Notes under the pieces: model-generated | The model's database searches: none | What the model was told of the DNA's origin: nothing | The model's input: the letters and a program-made list of their open reading frames with translations, nothing else | Origin: Salinicoccus halodurans | GTDB lineage: Bacteria; Bacillota; Bacilli; Staphylococcales; Salinicoccaceae | DNA length: 64,000 nt | Reading direction: 5' to 3' | Assembly (NCBI RefSeq): GCF_900114445.1 | Contig: NZ_FOTB01000005.1 | Coordinates: 62,001 to 126,000 of the forward strand | Shown: in pieces, positions 43,711 to 52,881 of the stretch | Layout of the letters: every line of letters begins with the position of its first letter | Position numbering within the stretch: position 1 is the stretch's first letter | Position numbers and translations under genes: made by a program

Positions 43711-44511
43711 ATGATGAACATCAAAGTATTACAGTTCAAAGTGAAATATGGTGATGTAGACAGTAACGTCTCAAAAGTGAAAGCACTTTTTGAAGAAGAA
43801 AATCTTAGCAGAACAGATATCGTCGTGCTGCCGGAAATGTGGACGACCGGTTACGACCTTAAGAATGTGGACAGGCTTGCATGCCGCAATCTCGAGCCGG
43901 CAAAGTCTGTCATTTCAGAGCTTGCAGTAAAATACGATGTCAATATTGTCGCAGGATCTGTAGCAAATATCGTGGATGACACTGATGATGTTTATAATAC
44001 AGCTTTCGTTATGGATAGAAGCGGGGAACTGGTCTATCAGTACTCCAAGATGCACCTGGTACCCATGCTGGACGAGCCGGCATACCTCACAGGCGGCAAA
44101 GAGAAAGTCGACACATTCAAACTAGACGGGGAGACATTCGGTCTCGTCATCTGCTATGATCTCAGATTCCCGGAGCTATTCAGGGATCTGACCTTAAAAG
44201 GTGCAACATCGATATTCGTCGTGGCAGAGTGGCCGCTCGCCCGCAAAAAACACTGGGAGACACTGCTCGCCGCACGTGCGATTGAAAACCAGTGCTATAT
44301 CATTGCTTCAAACACATATGGAGAAATAGTGGATGAGACATTCGCCGGGCGTTCGATGATCATTGGTCCTTTCGGAGACGTTGTGGATGAAGCGGATGAC
44401 AATTCAAAAGCCACCGTCAAAGGGCAGACAGACGGCAAAGAAGTGGACCGGATAAGGAAAGAAGTACCGATATTCGACAGCAGAAAAAGGGAAATGTATC
44501 ACTTCTTATAA
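43711..44511 (+). CDS. carbon-nitrogen hydrolase (nitrilase superfamily)
   Basis: The 266-aa enzyme has the full Glu-Lys-Cys triad: VVLPEMWTTGYDL (Glu about 44), YSKMHLVPMLDEP (Lys about 113) and VICYDLRFPELFR (Cys about 146). It resembles the omega-amidase/Nit2-like branch that deaminates alpha-ketoglutaramate and related amides. ATG 43711 follows a GGGGGTG site; ATG 43714 is also possible. It ends at its own terminator. Confidence 0.87.
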   Translation: MMNIKVLQFKVKYGDVDSNVSKVKALFEEENLSRTDIVVLPEMWTTGYDLKNVDRLACRNLEPAKSVISELAVKYDVNIVAGSVANIVDDTDDVYNTAFVMDRSGELVYQYSKMHLVPMLDEPAYLTGGKEKVDTFKLDGETFGLVICYDLRFPELFRDLTLKGATSIFVVAEWPLARKKHWETLLAARAIENQCYIIASNTYGEIVDETFAGRSMIIGPFGDVVDEADDNSKATVKGQTDGKEVDRIRKEVPIFDSRKREMYHFL

Positions 44512-44521
44512 TATTTACAGG

Positions 44522-44549
44522 GACATCGACTGAGGTTGATGTCTTTTTT
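44522..44549 (+). terminator. intrinsic terminator
   Basis: GACATCGAC pairs with GTTGATGTC around TGAG, followed by six T residues. Confidence 0.8.
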
Positions 44550-44636
44550 AATGAACATACCACTATAATTCAGTCGACCCCATTGTTAAAATTGTATATG
44601 TATCGTAAACATATATTTTCCAAAAGGAGCATATGT

Positions 44637-46340
44637 ATGAAAAACGCTAAACAACTTGAATCTGTATTGAACAATCTGGACGGACAGAAATACGGTGCCT
44701 ATAAACAGCTGAAAGGTATTTATCAGTTCAACCGTTTCAAGCTTGCTGTCGATCATATTCAAGTCGATCCATACGCCCCTCCATCTAAAATACGGGTCAT
44801 CATGAATCGGGAAACAGCAGGAATTCCAGTTGATTTACTGGATTCAAAAAATAAAATCATAGCAGTGTCAGACTTTTTGACGCGTGCATTTGGAGAAAGC
44901 ATACAAAAACATAAGAATTCGACTGGAATGAACAATAAAAATATCAAAATTTTAATTGACCGTCCCGGTGAGGAAATTGTTGAACGGACGTCTGTCGTCA
45001 TTGATGAAGATGAAGTTGAAGTACGGTTCGAAATCGGTCTGCCTGCTGCAGGACGGAAGATTTTGGGCAAAGCAGCGGCTGGTATTTTAACTCGCATACT
45101 CCCTGAAATTGTGGACGAAGCTATGCTCTATAAGAATCTTGATCAGAAAGGACTCAAGGAGCAGGTGTCCCTGATGCTGGACCAGGAGCATATTCGAAAA
45201 GAAATTGATCAAAGAAATCTCATCGCATTTGTTGCCGATGGTGCAACCTTACCCAGACAAAGCGGTGTATCGGATAAACCTATGAAAAAGGCGGTTCCAT
45301 TTTCAAGTCCTGATAATCTTAGAGTAGAAATCAGTCTCCCAAGTGGAAAGATCATTACAGGGATGGGGCTTGCTGAAGGCATTACATTGATTGTCGGAGG
45401 CGGTTACCACGGCAAGTCCACTTTGCTTCAGGCTTTGGAACGCGGTGTGTACAACCATATCCCGGGCGATGGGCGTGAGATGGTCATTGTAAAGCAGGAT
45501 GCGTCGAAAATTCGGGCTGAAGACGGCCGGAATATTGAAAAAGTGAACATCAGCACCTTCATTAATAACTTGCCGGCAAAGAAGGATACCCGTGTGTTTT
45601 CAACAGAAAATGCAAGCGGCAGTACATCACAGGCAGCAAATGTGATGGAGGCACTGGAATCAGACTCCAGTCTCCTGCTGATTGATGAAGATACTTCAGC
45701 GACCAACTTCATGATTCGGGACGCACGCATGCAGAAACTCATTGCACCTGACAAAGAACCGATCACGCCGTTCTCAAAGAAAGTGAAACCACTGTACGAA
45801 GATAAGAATGTTTCAACGATACTGATTGTCGGCGGCTCCGGAGATTATTTTGATGTCGCTGATCAGGTGCTCATGATGGATGAATACAAATTGAAAGATG
45901 TCACTGATGCCGCAAAAAATATTGCTGATTCAGACGCATACCAAAAAGAGGATATGTCAGACAACATATTCGGTGAGATTACCCAAAGAGTTCCGTTGAA
46001 ATCTGGTTTTTCGAAGTCCGGTAAAGATGCAAGGCTGAAACCGAAAGGCCGGACTGTCATAATGTATGGCAGGGAACCGATTGAACTCGCGGGGCTGGAA
46101 CAACTTGTCGACGACAGCCAGACTAATTGCATCTCGGTGATGATAGATTATCTCAGGAACAATATACTGGATGACAGACTGACATTATCCCAGGCAGCAG
46201 ACCAAGTGTATGAACATATAGAGCAGAATGGATTAGATTCCATTTCCCCCTATGCCGGACATCCGGGTAACCTGGCGCTGCCAAGAAAACAGGAATTCAT
46301 CGGAGCGCTCAACCGTTACAGAAATCTCAAGATAAAGTGA
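44637..46340 (+). CDS. predicted ATPase of the ABC class (PF09818-like)
   Basis: The 567-aa cytoplasmic protein has a modified P-loop in LIVGGGYHGKSTLLQALERGVYNH (about residue 255) and a late Walker B-like SSLLLIDEDTSATNFMIRD (about 345). DEATS is replaced by DEDTS, as in the ABC_ATPase family of unknown function. The N-terminal half contains QLKGIYQF and DRPGEEIVERTSVVI, typical of the same family. AAAGGAG lies 7 nt before ATG 44637; the longer frame lacks a site. No transmembrane partner is present. The molecular role is unknown; RNA-repair or ligase-associated roles have been suggested for relatives. Confidence 0.82.
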   Translation: MKNAKQLESVLNNLDGQKYGAYKQLKGIYQFNRFKLAVDHIQVDPYAPPSKIRVIMNRETAGIPVDLLDSKNKIIAVSDFLTRAFGESIQKHKNSTGMNNKNIKILIDRPGEEIVERTSVVIDEDEVEVRFEIGLPAAGRKILGKAAAGILTRILPEIVDEAMLYKNLDQKGLKEQVSLMLDQEHIRKEIDQRNLIAFVADGATLPRQSGVSDKPMKKAVPFSSPDNLRVEISLPSGKIITGMGLAEGITLIVGGGYHGKSTLLQALERGVYNHIPGDGREMVIVKQDASKIRAEDGRNIEKVNISTFINNLPAKKDTRVFSTENASGSTSQAANVMEALESDSSLLLIDEDTSATNFMIRDARMQKLIAPDKEPITPFSKKVKPLYEDKNVSTILIVGGSGDYFDVADQVLMMDEYKLKDVTDAAKNIADSDAYQKEDMSDNIFGEITQRVPLKSGFSKSGKDARLKPKGRTVIMYGREPIELAGLEQLVDDSQTNCISVMIDYLRNNILDDRLTLSQAADQVYEHIEQNGLDSISPYAGHPGNLALPRKQEFIGALNRYRNLKIK

Positions 46341-46349
46341 TGAAATTTA

Positions 46350-46386
46350 AAACGCACTAGCTGTCCTTATTGGAGAGTGCGTTTTA
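46350..46386. terminator. bidirectional terminator
   Basis: AAACGCACT and AGTGCGTTT form a 9-bp stem with a 17-nt loop between convergent genes, with T/A flanks on both sides. Confidence 0.65.
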
Positions 46387-46391
46387 GTATG

Positions 46392-46781
46392 CTATTTGTT
46401 ATTCAATTTATCATTGATTTTCTTACTGTCGAGTAGCGAGATAAAGTAGAATGAAATGAAGATAATGAGCATGATAATAAATATTGCGGCGGCGTAGAAA
46501 AGAATTTCTGCCAGACTGATCGTTATCCATTCATTTACCAATGCGATGGCTGTAAACGCTGCGATACCGACTCCGAACTGCATTACGGTAACGAGTGAAC
46601 CTGACATTTTTGTATAGTATAACGACGAAACAATACCGATAAGCATAGAGGCAATCCACACAGAAATAATTTCTTTTGGTTGAACCGCATCAAATTGACC
46701 GAAAACAGCATTTAATAGATAGATAAAACTCCCAATGCCAATAGAAATGCATACACTATTGAGTAGATTCTTTAACATCAT
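46392..46781 (-). CDS. DUF3021-family membrane protein
   Basis: The 129-aa protein has four hydrophobic segments (about residues 9-27, 40-56, 66-83 and 92-113) and a basic tail (LLDSKKINDKLNNK). DUF3021 proteins are almost always encoded next to a LytTR regulator and are thought to restrain it at the membrane. Here the start ATG overlaps the LytTR stop by 4 bp (ATGA), so translation is coupled. Confidence 0.85.
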   Translation of the reverse strand: MMLKNLLNSVCISIGIGSFIYLLNAVFGQFDAVQPKEIISVWIASMLIGIVSSLYYTKMSGSLVTVMQFGVGIAAFTAIALVNEWITISLAEILFYAAAIFIIMLIIFISFYFISLLDSKKINDKLNNK

Positions 46782-47221
46782 ATCCCCAGCCTTTCTTTTA
46801 TTAATGAAACGTAGCGTCTTGAAATGCTGACTTTTTTACCGTTTTTCATGCGTGCAATTAAATTTCCGGAAAACGATGGTTCGACACGGTCAATCATCTG
46901 GATGTTTAGCATTTCGGACTTAGACACTTTCAAAAAGGTTTCGGATTTTATTTCTTCCATTAATCCACTTAAACTCTTTGTCGTCATGACTTGTTCGTTT
47001 TGGGTGTAAATCGTCAAGGTTTTATCCTGTACTTCAGCACAGATGATATCCAATTTTTGTATCATCAAAAATTCTTCATCCGAGCGAATAATTAAATTCT
47101 CTCTATCCGTCGTAAAGTGATCTATATAAGATAAAATGCGTGCTCCTGCTGTTGCAGTTTTTGTGTGAATCTTTACTTCATCGTCATGTAACTTTTCATT
47201 AATAACCAATTCAGTCTTCAT
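46778..47221 (-). CDS. LytTR-family DNA-binding regulator
   Basis: The 147-aa protein has no receiver domain. Residues about 45-145 form a LytTR domain, with IIRSDEEFLMIQKLDIICAEV, FLKVSKSEMLNIQMIDRVEPSFSG and KVSISRRYVSLIKERLG. It fits the HdrR/BrsR-like group, in which a LytTR protein and a small membrane protein form an auto-regulated pair. ATG 47221 lies behind AAGGGGGATTTTT. It likely activates its own promoter through the direct repeats at 47392-47422. Confidence 0.87.
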   Translation of the reverse strand: MKTELVINEKLHDDEVKIHTKTATAGARILSYIDHFTTDRENLIIRSDEEFLMIQKLDIICAEVQDKTLTIYTQNEQVMTTKSLSGLMEEIKSETFLKVSKSEMLNIQMIDRVEPSFSGNLIARMKNGKKVSISRRYVSLIKERLGI

Positions 47222-47260
47222 AAAAATCCCCCTTATCACTTAACTTATTCTGTAGTGAAG

Positions 47261-47323
47261 CTAAGTCTGATTGCAAGAGATTTTAGTAGAATCGATAGAT
47301 GTTCTTCTTAAATCTGATAACAT
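47261..47323 (-). CDS. possible 20-aa leader peptide of the LytTR operon
   Basis: A short frame of 20 codons with a strong site (AAAAGGAGAGG) and ATG 47323 lies between the promoter region and the LytTR gene. The product (ending KISCNQT) is polar and not recognised. The good ribosome site is the main support. It may be a leader peptide or an incidental start. Confidence 0.4.
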   Translation of the reverse strand: MLSDLRRTSIDSTKISCNQT

Positions 47324-47353
47324 AAGTAACCTCTCCTTTTATTTGTTGTTCAC

Positions 47354-47422
47354 AGTATATAACGGAAGATTTAACCTGCGTGCGAATTTTTCCTAAGCGG
47401 TCAGTGATTTGTCGCAACCGGT
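47354..47422 (-). promoter_or_regulatory. LytTR-type direct repeats and promoter
   Basis: On the minus strand ACCGGTTGC (from 47422) and ACCGCTTAG (from 47401) begin exactly 21 bp apart, two helical turns. This is the known geometry for LytTR/AgrA-type binding to two 9-bp repeats. A -10 candidate, TATACT (47354-47359), lies downstream, and its -35 region (CACGCA) is weak, as expected for an activated promoter. Confidence 0.6.
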
Positions 47423-47477
47423 AAGTTTGTTTGGGGGAAAATTGAGAAGTCATCGTCAGAGGATTGACAGATGATGA

Positions 47478-47518
47478 AAAAGAAACAGGCGTCGGCTAAG
47501 ATTGGCCGATGCCTGTTG
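47478..47518 (-). terminator. intrinsic terminator of the NAD(P)-binding protein gene
   Basis: On the minus strand CAGGCATCGGC pairs with GCCGACGCCTG, followed by TTTCTTTTTC. Confidence 0.75.
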
Positions 47519-47614
47519 TGAAAGATTCATGGAAAATAATAAATTTTCAAGTTTTGCCATTGCAATTATCGATATAAAATAGATGATAATATCTTCTCGC
47601 TAAATTGATTATTT

Positions 47615-48274
47615 CTATTTATGCGGGCGTTTCTGACTTTCCACCGCTTCTTTTACTGGTGTATCTCCATCTGTCAGTTCTAAAATCGAATGGGAAGTTT
47701 CTTCAGTTTCGACTAACTCCGCAATAACAGCTGCCACGTTGTCGCGGGATACATCCCCATATTCAACAGCGGGTCCGATTGTAACTTTCCCGCTTCCGCC
47801 TTCATCCGTCAATGTGCCTGGCCGGAGGATGGTCCAATCCAATTTGGATTTTACAAGGGCGACATCCGCCTGGCGTTTCATCTTCATATAGAATTCGAAA
47901 CTCTCAGGCATATTCTTATCACGCCATGCATCCGGAAATGCGGATACGAGGATGAAGCGTTTCACCCCGGCATCTTCAGCCGCTTCAATCATTTTTGATA
48001 CACCTTCACCATCAATTTTACGGGTGGTTTCGACTCCGGCACCGCCGGCACCTGCTGTGAAGACCAATACATCTGTGCCCTCGAGCAACGTCGTATAGTC
48101 TTCGGTTGAGGTTTCAATGATATCTGCGGTTTTTGGGTTGACTCCGATGGATTTAAGCTTTTCTGCTTGTTCCTCTTTGCGGACGAACCCTAAAGTGTCT
48201 ACACCACGACTCGACAGAATTTTTCCTAAACGTAATCCGATGTTTCCATTTGCTCCAATTATTCCCACTTTCAT
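47615..48274 (-). CDS. NAD(P)-binding atypical SDR protein (YhfK-like)
   Basis: The 219-aa Rossmann protein has the nucleotide-binding GIIGANGNIGLRLGKIL (GxxGxxG at about residues 7-13). VLVFTAGAGGAGVETT and RFILVSAFPDAW replace the classical catalytic Tyr-x-x-x-Lys region, and DWTILRPGTLTDEGG is typical of the YhfK/NmrA-like group. Its function is probably a redox or regulatory NADPH sensor. AAGGAGGAAG precedes ATG 48274. Confidence 0.83.
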   Translation of the reverse strand: MKVGIIGANGNIGLRLGKILSSRGVDTLGFVRKEEQAEKLKSIGVNPKTADIIETSTEDYTTLLEGTDVLVFTAGAGGAGVETTRKIDGEGVSKMIEAAEDAGVKRFILVSAFPDAWRDKNMPESFEFYMKMKRQADVALVKSKLDWTILRPGTLTDEGGSGKVTIGPAVEYGDVSRDNVAAVIAELVETEETSHSILELTDGDTPVKEAVESQKRPHK

Positions 48275-48418
48275 CGATACTTCCTCCTTGTATGTTTACT
48301 TCTATGTATATAGGATACTACCTGAAGATCACTTTGGGTCAAGATAAAAGACCGGGCAGAAAATTTATGGAAATCATATAGACACCGATATGATGATTAC
48401 CCGGGCGGGGAGGATATT

Positions 48419-48673
48419 ATGAAAAATACATTGATATTATTTACAATATTGAATATCATCTATTTTATTGTTACAGCATCCATGAATCAAAATAATATAG
48501 TCGTCAATTTTTTCCTGCTCCCTTTCGGCTTCCCGGCAGTCATTGCTTTTATGCTGTTCTTTGCATCCATCGTATCTTTGATAGATGAAAATAGGAGGGG
48601 GCAGAGCTTGCTGCTGATAATATTGAATGGTATTTTGCTGCTGCTTCCTATCTTGGTAATCGTACTTATTTGA
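48419..48673 (+). CDS. small membrane protein, 84 aa
   Basis: The 84-aa protein has three hydrophobic segments (about residues 3-20, 28-52 and 62-83) separated by short polar stretches, including SLIDENRRGQS. No motif is recognised. GGGGAGG lies just before ATG 48419, so the start is well supported. It stands alone before the PTS gene; 48674-48835 holds no clear terminator. Confidence 0.6.
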   Translation: MKNTLILFTILNIIYFIVTASMNQNNIVVNFFLLPFGFPAVIAFMLFFASIVSLIDENRRGQSLLLIILNGILLLLPILVIVLI

Positions 48674-48835
48674 AAGCTTTTTCCGTAGAGGACAGAGAGT
48701 ATTTATTGTTACTCCTAAAGCTTTTAATTTTATATACAGACGATTTTAAAACCGTCTCGAAGCCTGATTTTAGGGTATTCTGTTATTGTATAGAAGAATA
48801 AAAGATAAATATTGGAAGGGGAGGCAGGTGCTTTC

Positions 48836-50302
48836 ATGAAGAATAAGAAGAAAGATTATCATGAACTATCGAAACAGATCATTGAATTGATCGGCGGTGA
48901 AGATAACATCGACAATGTCATACATTGTGTAACACGTCTGCGTTTCTACATAAAAGATGATACTCAACCCAAAACAGAGAAAATCAAAGAGCTGGATGGT
49001 GTGATGGGTGTTGTGGAAGCGGGGGGTCAATACCAGGTGGTTGTAGGGCCGGCGGTGGATGACATCTATAAGGAAGTCGCTGCCCGACTGTCCATTTCGG
49101 AAGATTCGTCATCAGATCCAGAGCCGGTTTCTGCCCTGGATGAAGACAGTTCTGTTTTTGGAAAAATGGGTCGAAACTTCAATAGATTTATCGGTATCAT
49201 TACCGGTTCTGTCATGCCGATTATCAGTATTCTTGCTGCTGCAGGGATTATTAAAGGTCTGCTGGCAGTACTGACTACGACGAATGTTGTTTCTGAAACC
49301 GGCACTGCCTATTTGATCATCAATGCAATGGCTGATGCTGTATTCTATTTCCTGCCTGTGCTGATCGGTTTCAATGCAGCGAAGCGTTTGAACGGGAACC
49401 CGCTTCTGACTGCTGTCATTGGGGGTGTCATCATTCATCCGACCGTACTTGAAGCAGCGGACAATGGCTCGAGTATCTTTTCCCTTGGTTCCTTCGACTT
49501 TCCTTTCATTGCGTATACATATTCCATTTTTCCAATGATACTTGCTGCCTGGATGGTGAAAAAATTGGAGAATTGGCTGAAAAGCTGGGTTTCTACATAT
49601 ATTCAGGCTATCTTTGTACCAATCGTTGTAATCGGAGTCGTCTCTACCATTACAATCATTATTACAGGACCTGTTCTGGTTGGATTCTCGTCACTTCTTG
49701 CCAACGGGCTGGAAACCATGCTGAACATGAATGCACCCATCTTTGGAGCTGTCATCAATGCGTTCTATCAGCTGCTTGTCGTCTTCGGTCTGCACTGGGG
49801 CATCATACCGGTCTATGTGAATGATTTTGCGACGCTGGGGTACAGCTATCTGTCGGCTATAGTCAGTGCAACTATCGTGGGGCAGGCCGGTGCGTCCCTG
49901 GGTGTCGCGGTAAAAACAAAGAAAGCGGATATCAAGGAACTGGGTTATGCCGGAGCCTTTTCAGCATTCTGCGGAATTACTGAACCGGCGATCTATGGTA
50001 TAAACTTACGTTTCCGAAGGCCCTTCATATGCGCCAGCATCGCCAGTGCAGTCGGCGGGTTTCTGACAGGGCTGCTCGGCGTCAACATGTGGAGCATCAT
50101 CGGATCCATCATCGGTCTGCCGTCGTTCATCGACCCTGAACTCGGCATCACTGCGAATTTCTGGTATGCCGTCCTGGTAACTGCCGTTACATTGCTTTTA
50201 GCTTTCGGACTGACATATGTCTGGGGATATAATGATAATATGGAAATGGAAAAGAAGCGTGAAAAACCTAAAAATCCAGCGAAAGAGAATCTTAAGAACT
50301 GA
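48836..50302 (+). CDS. PTS EIIBC component, beta-glucoside type
   Basis: The 488-aa protein has an N-terminal IIB domain (about 1-90) with the phosphorylated cysteine in IHCVTRLRF (Cys about 28). A IIC domain follows (about 110-460) with ten helices, GITEPAIYGINLRFRRPF and FGLHWGIIPVY. The C-terminal IIA domain of BglP is absent, so phosphate must come from a separate EIIA. The sugar cannot be read (beta-glucoside, sucrose or trehalose types are possible). ATG 48836 is preferred to TTG 48812. No phospho-sugar hydrolase or antiterminator gene is adjacent. Confidence 0.85.
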   Translation: MKNKKKDYHELSKQIIELIGGEDNIDNVIHCVTRLRFYIKDDTQPKTEKIKELDGVMGVVEAGGQYQVVVGPAVDDIYKEVAARLSISEDSSSDPEPVSALDEDSSVFGKMGRNFNRFIGIITGSVMPIISILAAAGIIKGLLAVLTTTNVVSETGTAYLIINAMADAVFYFLPVLIGFNAAKRLNGNPLLTAVIGGVIIHPTVLEAADNGSSIFSLGSFDFPFIAYTYSIFPMILAAWMVKKLENWLKSWVSTYIQAIFVPIVVIGVVSTITIIITGPVLVGFSSLLANGLETMLNMNAPIFGAVINAFYQLLVVFGLHWGIIPVYVNDFATLGYSYLSAIVSATIVGQAGASLGVAVKTKKADIKELGYAGAFSAFCGITEPAIYGINLRFRRPFICASIASAVGGFLTGLLGVNMWSIIGSIIGLPSFIDPELGITANFWYAVLVTAVTLLLAFGLTYVWGYNDNMEMEKKREKPKNPAKENLKN

Positions 50303-50346
50303 TTTCCCTGCAGGCTTTTAATATTTGTGTGAGCAGGAGTGTGTAT

Positions 50347-51147
50347 ATGGAGTCAAAATTGAATATAAGTAATGAATTTTATAATATCCCGGCAGTTTTA
50401 AACATACCAGAGACAAAGACAGAATTTTCCCCTGGAGTGATTTTATGTCATGGCACAGGATCGCAGAAAAACGAAGTGGGGGACCTGTTCGTAAATCTGG
50501 CCGAAAAACTGGCAGGAGTCGGCATTGCATCTGTCCGTTTTGACTTTGCAGGATGCGGTGACAGCGAAGCGGATCAGAAGGACCTTACGTTTTACGGGGA
50601 AGTTTCTGATACTGAGAAAGTCTATGAATATATGATTGGACATGAACGTATCGATTCAGAGAGGATCGGTATTCTCGGGTTCAGCCAAGGGGCGCGTGTG
50701 ATGACGGAATTTCTTGGGGGACATGCTGACTCTATAACGGCTGCAGTGAGCCTGTCAGGTGCTTGCCATAATGGACGGGGTGTTTTTAACGGCTGGTTTG
50801 AACGCTATCATGATGAAATCGAAGAAAAGGGATATGCAACAATCCCGATGGGCTGGAGAGAAGATCTTATCCTGTCTAAAACATGGTTTGATGAAATTGA
50901 AGCTTCCAATCCAATGGATGAAATCAGTAAATACGAAGGCAATATATTGGCTGTTGCAGGGACAGAGGATGTATTAGTGCCATATCAGCATGCGCATGAA
51001 ATCATAGACACCTGCCGTCATGCAAGAGTGAGGGATATGAAAATTGTCAAAGATGCGGATCATATATTCAACTGTCTGGATCCGGAAAGCAGTAAGGATG
51101 AATATGTCCTGGATACAACCGTTGACTGGATAAAGAGGCATATCTAA
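50347..51147 (+). CDS. alpha/beta hydrolase
   Basis: The 266-aa protein of the serine-aminopeptidase/dienelactone-hydrolase group has VILCHGTGSQKNEVG (oxyanion region), ASVRFDFAGCGDSE, the nucleophile elbow GILGFSQGARV (Ser about 117), GTEDVLVPYQHA (Asp) and the catalytic His in VKDADHIFN. All triad residues are present. AGGAGTG precedes ATG 50347. It follows the EIIBC gene at 44 bp, but a functional link is not evident. The substrate is unknown. Confidence 0.83.
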   Translation: MESKLNISNEFYNIPAVLNIPETKTEFSPGVILCHGTGSQKNEVGDLFVNLAEKLAGVGIASVRFDFAGCGDSEADQKDLTFYGEVSDTEKVYEYMIGHERIDSERIGILGFSQGARVMTEFLGGHADSITAAVSLSGACHNGRGVFNGWFERYHDEIEEKGYATIPMGWREDLILSKTWFDEIEASNPMDEISKYEGNILAVAGTEDVLVPYQHAHEIIDTCRHARVRDMKIVKDADHIFNCLDPESSKDEYVLDTTVDWIKRHI

Positions 51148-51251
51148 ATTGAAACCTCCTTGAAAATACTTTCCTCACTATCCGTGTAATGGTTGAGTTG
51201 ACTGGGTTTGTGGTATTAACCTGTATAACGCTAAAAGGGACAGGTGATATT

Positions 51252-51671
51252 GTGGAACAGTCTGAAGCTGTAAATCGTATTACTGAAATATTAAGTGAAT
51301 CGAAGATCGGTGTTTTATCTACAGCACAAAATAATAAGCCGAATGCACGTTATATGTGGTTCTATAATGATGGTTTGACACTCTATGCCAAAACAAACGA
51401 TAAATCACCAAAATATGATGAACTGAAAGATAATCCTCATGCCCATGTGCTTCTGGGTTTCCATGATTCTCAGGATCATGCTTTTGTTGAAGTTTACGGG
51501 AATGTTGAGAGGATAGACGATCAGGAGCTGATTGACTGGCTGTGGGAAAAAAGGGACAAAGAATTCTTTGATTCGAAGGAAAGCCCACATCTGAAAGTAT
51601 TGAAAATCATACCTGAAGATATAAAAATCATGAATGATGATGAATATGGAGATGTTACGCTGTCCTTATAG
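51252..51671 (+). CDS. pyridoxamine-phosphate-oxidase-like protein (general stress protein 26 type)
   Basis: The 139-aa split-barrel flavin-binding protein contains IGVLSTAQNNKPNARYMWF (N-terminal strand pair), LYAKTNDKSPKYDELKDNPHAHVLLG and FVEVYGNVERI, the usual PNPOx-like layout seen in GS26 proteins. GTG 51252 is chosen from AGGTG just ahead; the longer upstream frame has no site. It is followed by a terminator. It probably binds FMN or F420-type flavin; activity is unknown. Confidence 0.82.
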   Translation: MEQSEAVNRITEILSESKIGVLSTAQNNKPNARYMWFYNDGLTLYAKTNDKSPKYDELKDNPHAHVLLGFHDSQDHAFVEVYGNVERIDDQELIDWLWEKRDKEFFDSKESPHLKVLKIIPEDIKIMNDDEYGDVTLSL

Positions 51672-51696
51672 ACAGTGTGGGTAATCAGAGAGCGGG

Positions 51697-51732
51697 GCCT
51701 GTCAGTATAAAAAAACTGACAGGCTTTCTTAA
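51697..51732 (+). terminator. intrinsic terminator
   Basis: GCCTGTCAGT and ACTGACAGGC form a perfect 10-bp stem, followed by TTTCTT. Confidence 0.75.
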
Positions 51733-51808
51733 ATTTCCATTTATTTATCTACAGGATATTGAGGGTAAAGAGAACTATCAGCTTTCAACGATAAGGGGAG
51801 TGATTCGG

Positions 51809-52300
51809 ATGTTAGCCTATGTTTGGGCCGAAGATGAAAATAAATTGATTGGAAAAGGAAGCGGGCTGCCATGGAGACTGCCTGCTGATGTGGCGTTTTT
51901 TAAAAAGATAACGATGCGCGGAGACATGGTTACAGGCCGGAAGACGTATGAGACTATACCAAACCGTCCGTTGCCGGGACGCCGCAATATCATTTTGACG
52001 GCACAGAGAGATTACAAAGCACCGGGTGCAATCGTAGTTCATACAAAAGAAGAAGTGCTCGAGCTTGAAGATAAAAACGAGGAAGATCTGTATATCATCG
52101 GCGGTGCAGCCTTATTTAAAATATTCGCAGATGAAGTCGATGAATTATACAGGACTGTGATCCACGATACTTTTGAAGGGGACACGTATTTCCCGGATGA
52201 CTTCAATTATGATGCATTTGAACTGGTGAAAACCGAAAAAGGGATCGTGGATGAAAAAAACGAATATGAGCACACCTTTGAATTGTGGAGACGGAAGTAG
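51809..52300 (+). CDS. folA: dihydrofolate reductase
   Basis: The 163-aa enzyme reduces dihydrofolate to tetrahydrofolate with NADPH and is the trimethoprim target. It shows GLPWRLPADVAFFKKIT (the active-site Asp of the P-A-D), MRGDMVTGRKTYETIP, RRNIILT and the cofactor loop YIIGGAALF. The C-terminal EYEHTFELWRRK is typical. AAGGGGAG lies 8 nt before ATG 51809. Unlike in many relatives, no thyA is adjacent. It is the last normal-composition gene before the A+T-rich island. Confidence 0.93.
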   Translation: MLAYVWAEDENKLIGKGSGLPWRLPADVAFFKKITMRGDMVTGRKTYETIPNRPLPGRRNIILTAQRDYKAPGAIVVHTKEEVLELEDKNEEDLYIIGGAALFKIFADEVDELYRTVIHDTFEGDTYFPDDFNYDAFELVKTEKGIVDEKNEYEHTFELWRRK

Positions 52301-52881
52301 TAGAAGGATATAATAACTAAAAAACTAATGAACCTTCGAGCGCAAAATACTATGGTAGATAAAATATGAGAGAATGACAATTATCTGAATAAAACCTCAT
52401 CATAGAATGATAAGGTTGAAAAATATTAATGAAATGTAATCTCATGTTATTAAAAAATGAAATGACATCTTAAATAATTTGAGTAAGACATTACCTGCTT
52501 AAACTTCAGAAGATATTTCTGACTGCTTTTATTAATAGTATAAAAACTCTAGTTCATTTCAAATAATTATACATTATTAAACAGACGAGTTAATGTACCA
52601 CAGAAGGTTAATAAAAGGGAGTGAATTTTAATACTGAAAATATTCCAATAAACGGTCGTTTATTGGAAGAGTATAGTAGAGACAATCCTCTAGCTTATTT
52701 TGAAAAGAAAATAATGAACAAAAAAGTGGTAATACTAATTTATATATGTAGTGAAAAACTTACCAAGGTTATTAATCTTATATGACTACTAACCTACATA
52801 TGATATAGATAAGAAAAAAGCATACTTCATGACACCGTGTGTAGTAGAATATAATTAACAATATCTAGGAGAGATAGCGAA
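52301..52881. other. A+T-rich left flank of the cyclase island
   Basis: This 580-bp stretch is strikingly A+T-rich compared with folA beside it and marks the left edge of an acquired segment. It holds one possible frame on the plus strand (GTG 52621 to TGA 52785, 54 residues, containing GRLLEEYSRDNPLAYFEKK), with AAAAGGGA directly against the start. It may be a remnant. A TATAAT at 52850-52855 may be the promoter of the following lipoprotein relic. No other gene is seen. Confidence 0.5.

Noticed and set aside
48674-48835. RAT/antiterminator site before the PTS gene
   Set aside because: ATTGTTACTCCTAAAGC recalls part of a RAT sequence, but no overlapping terminator and no antiterminator gene are present.
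51809-52300. Acquired trimethoprim-resistance dfr gene
   Set aside because: Composition matches the chromosome and the sequence is an ordinary chromosomal-type DHFR; proximity to the island alone is not evidence.
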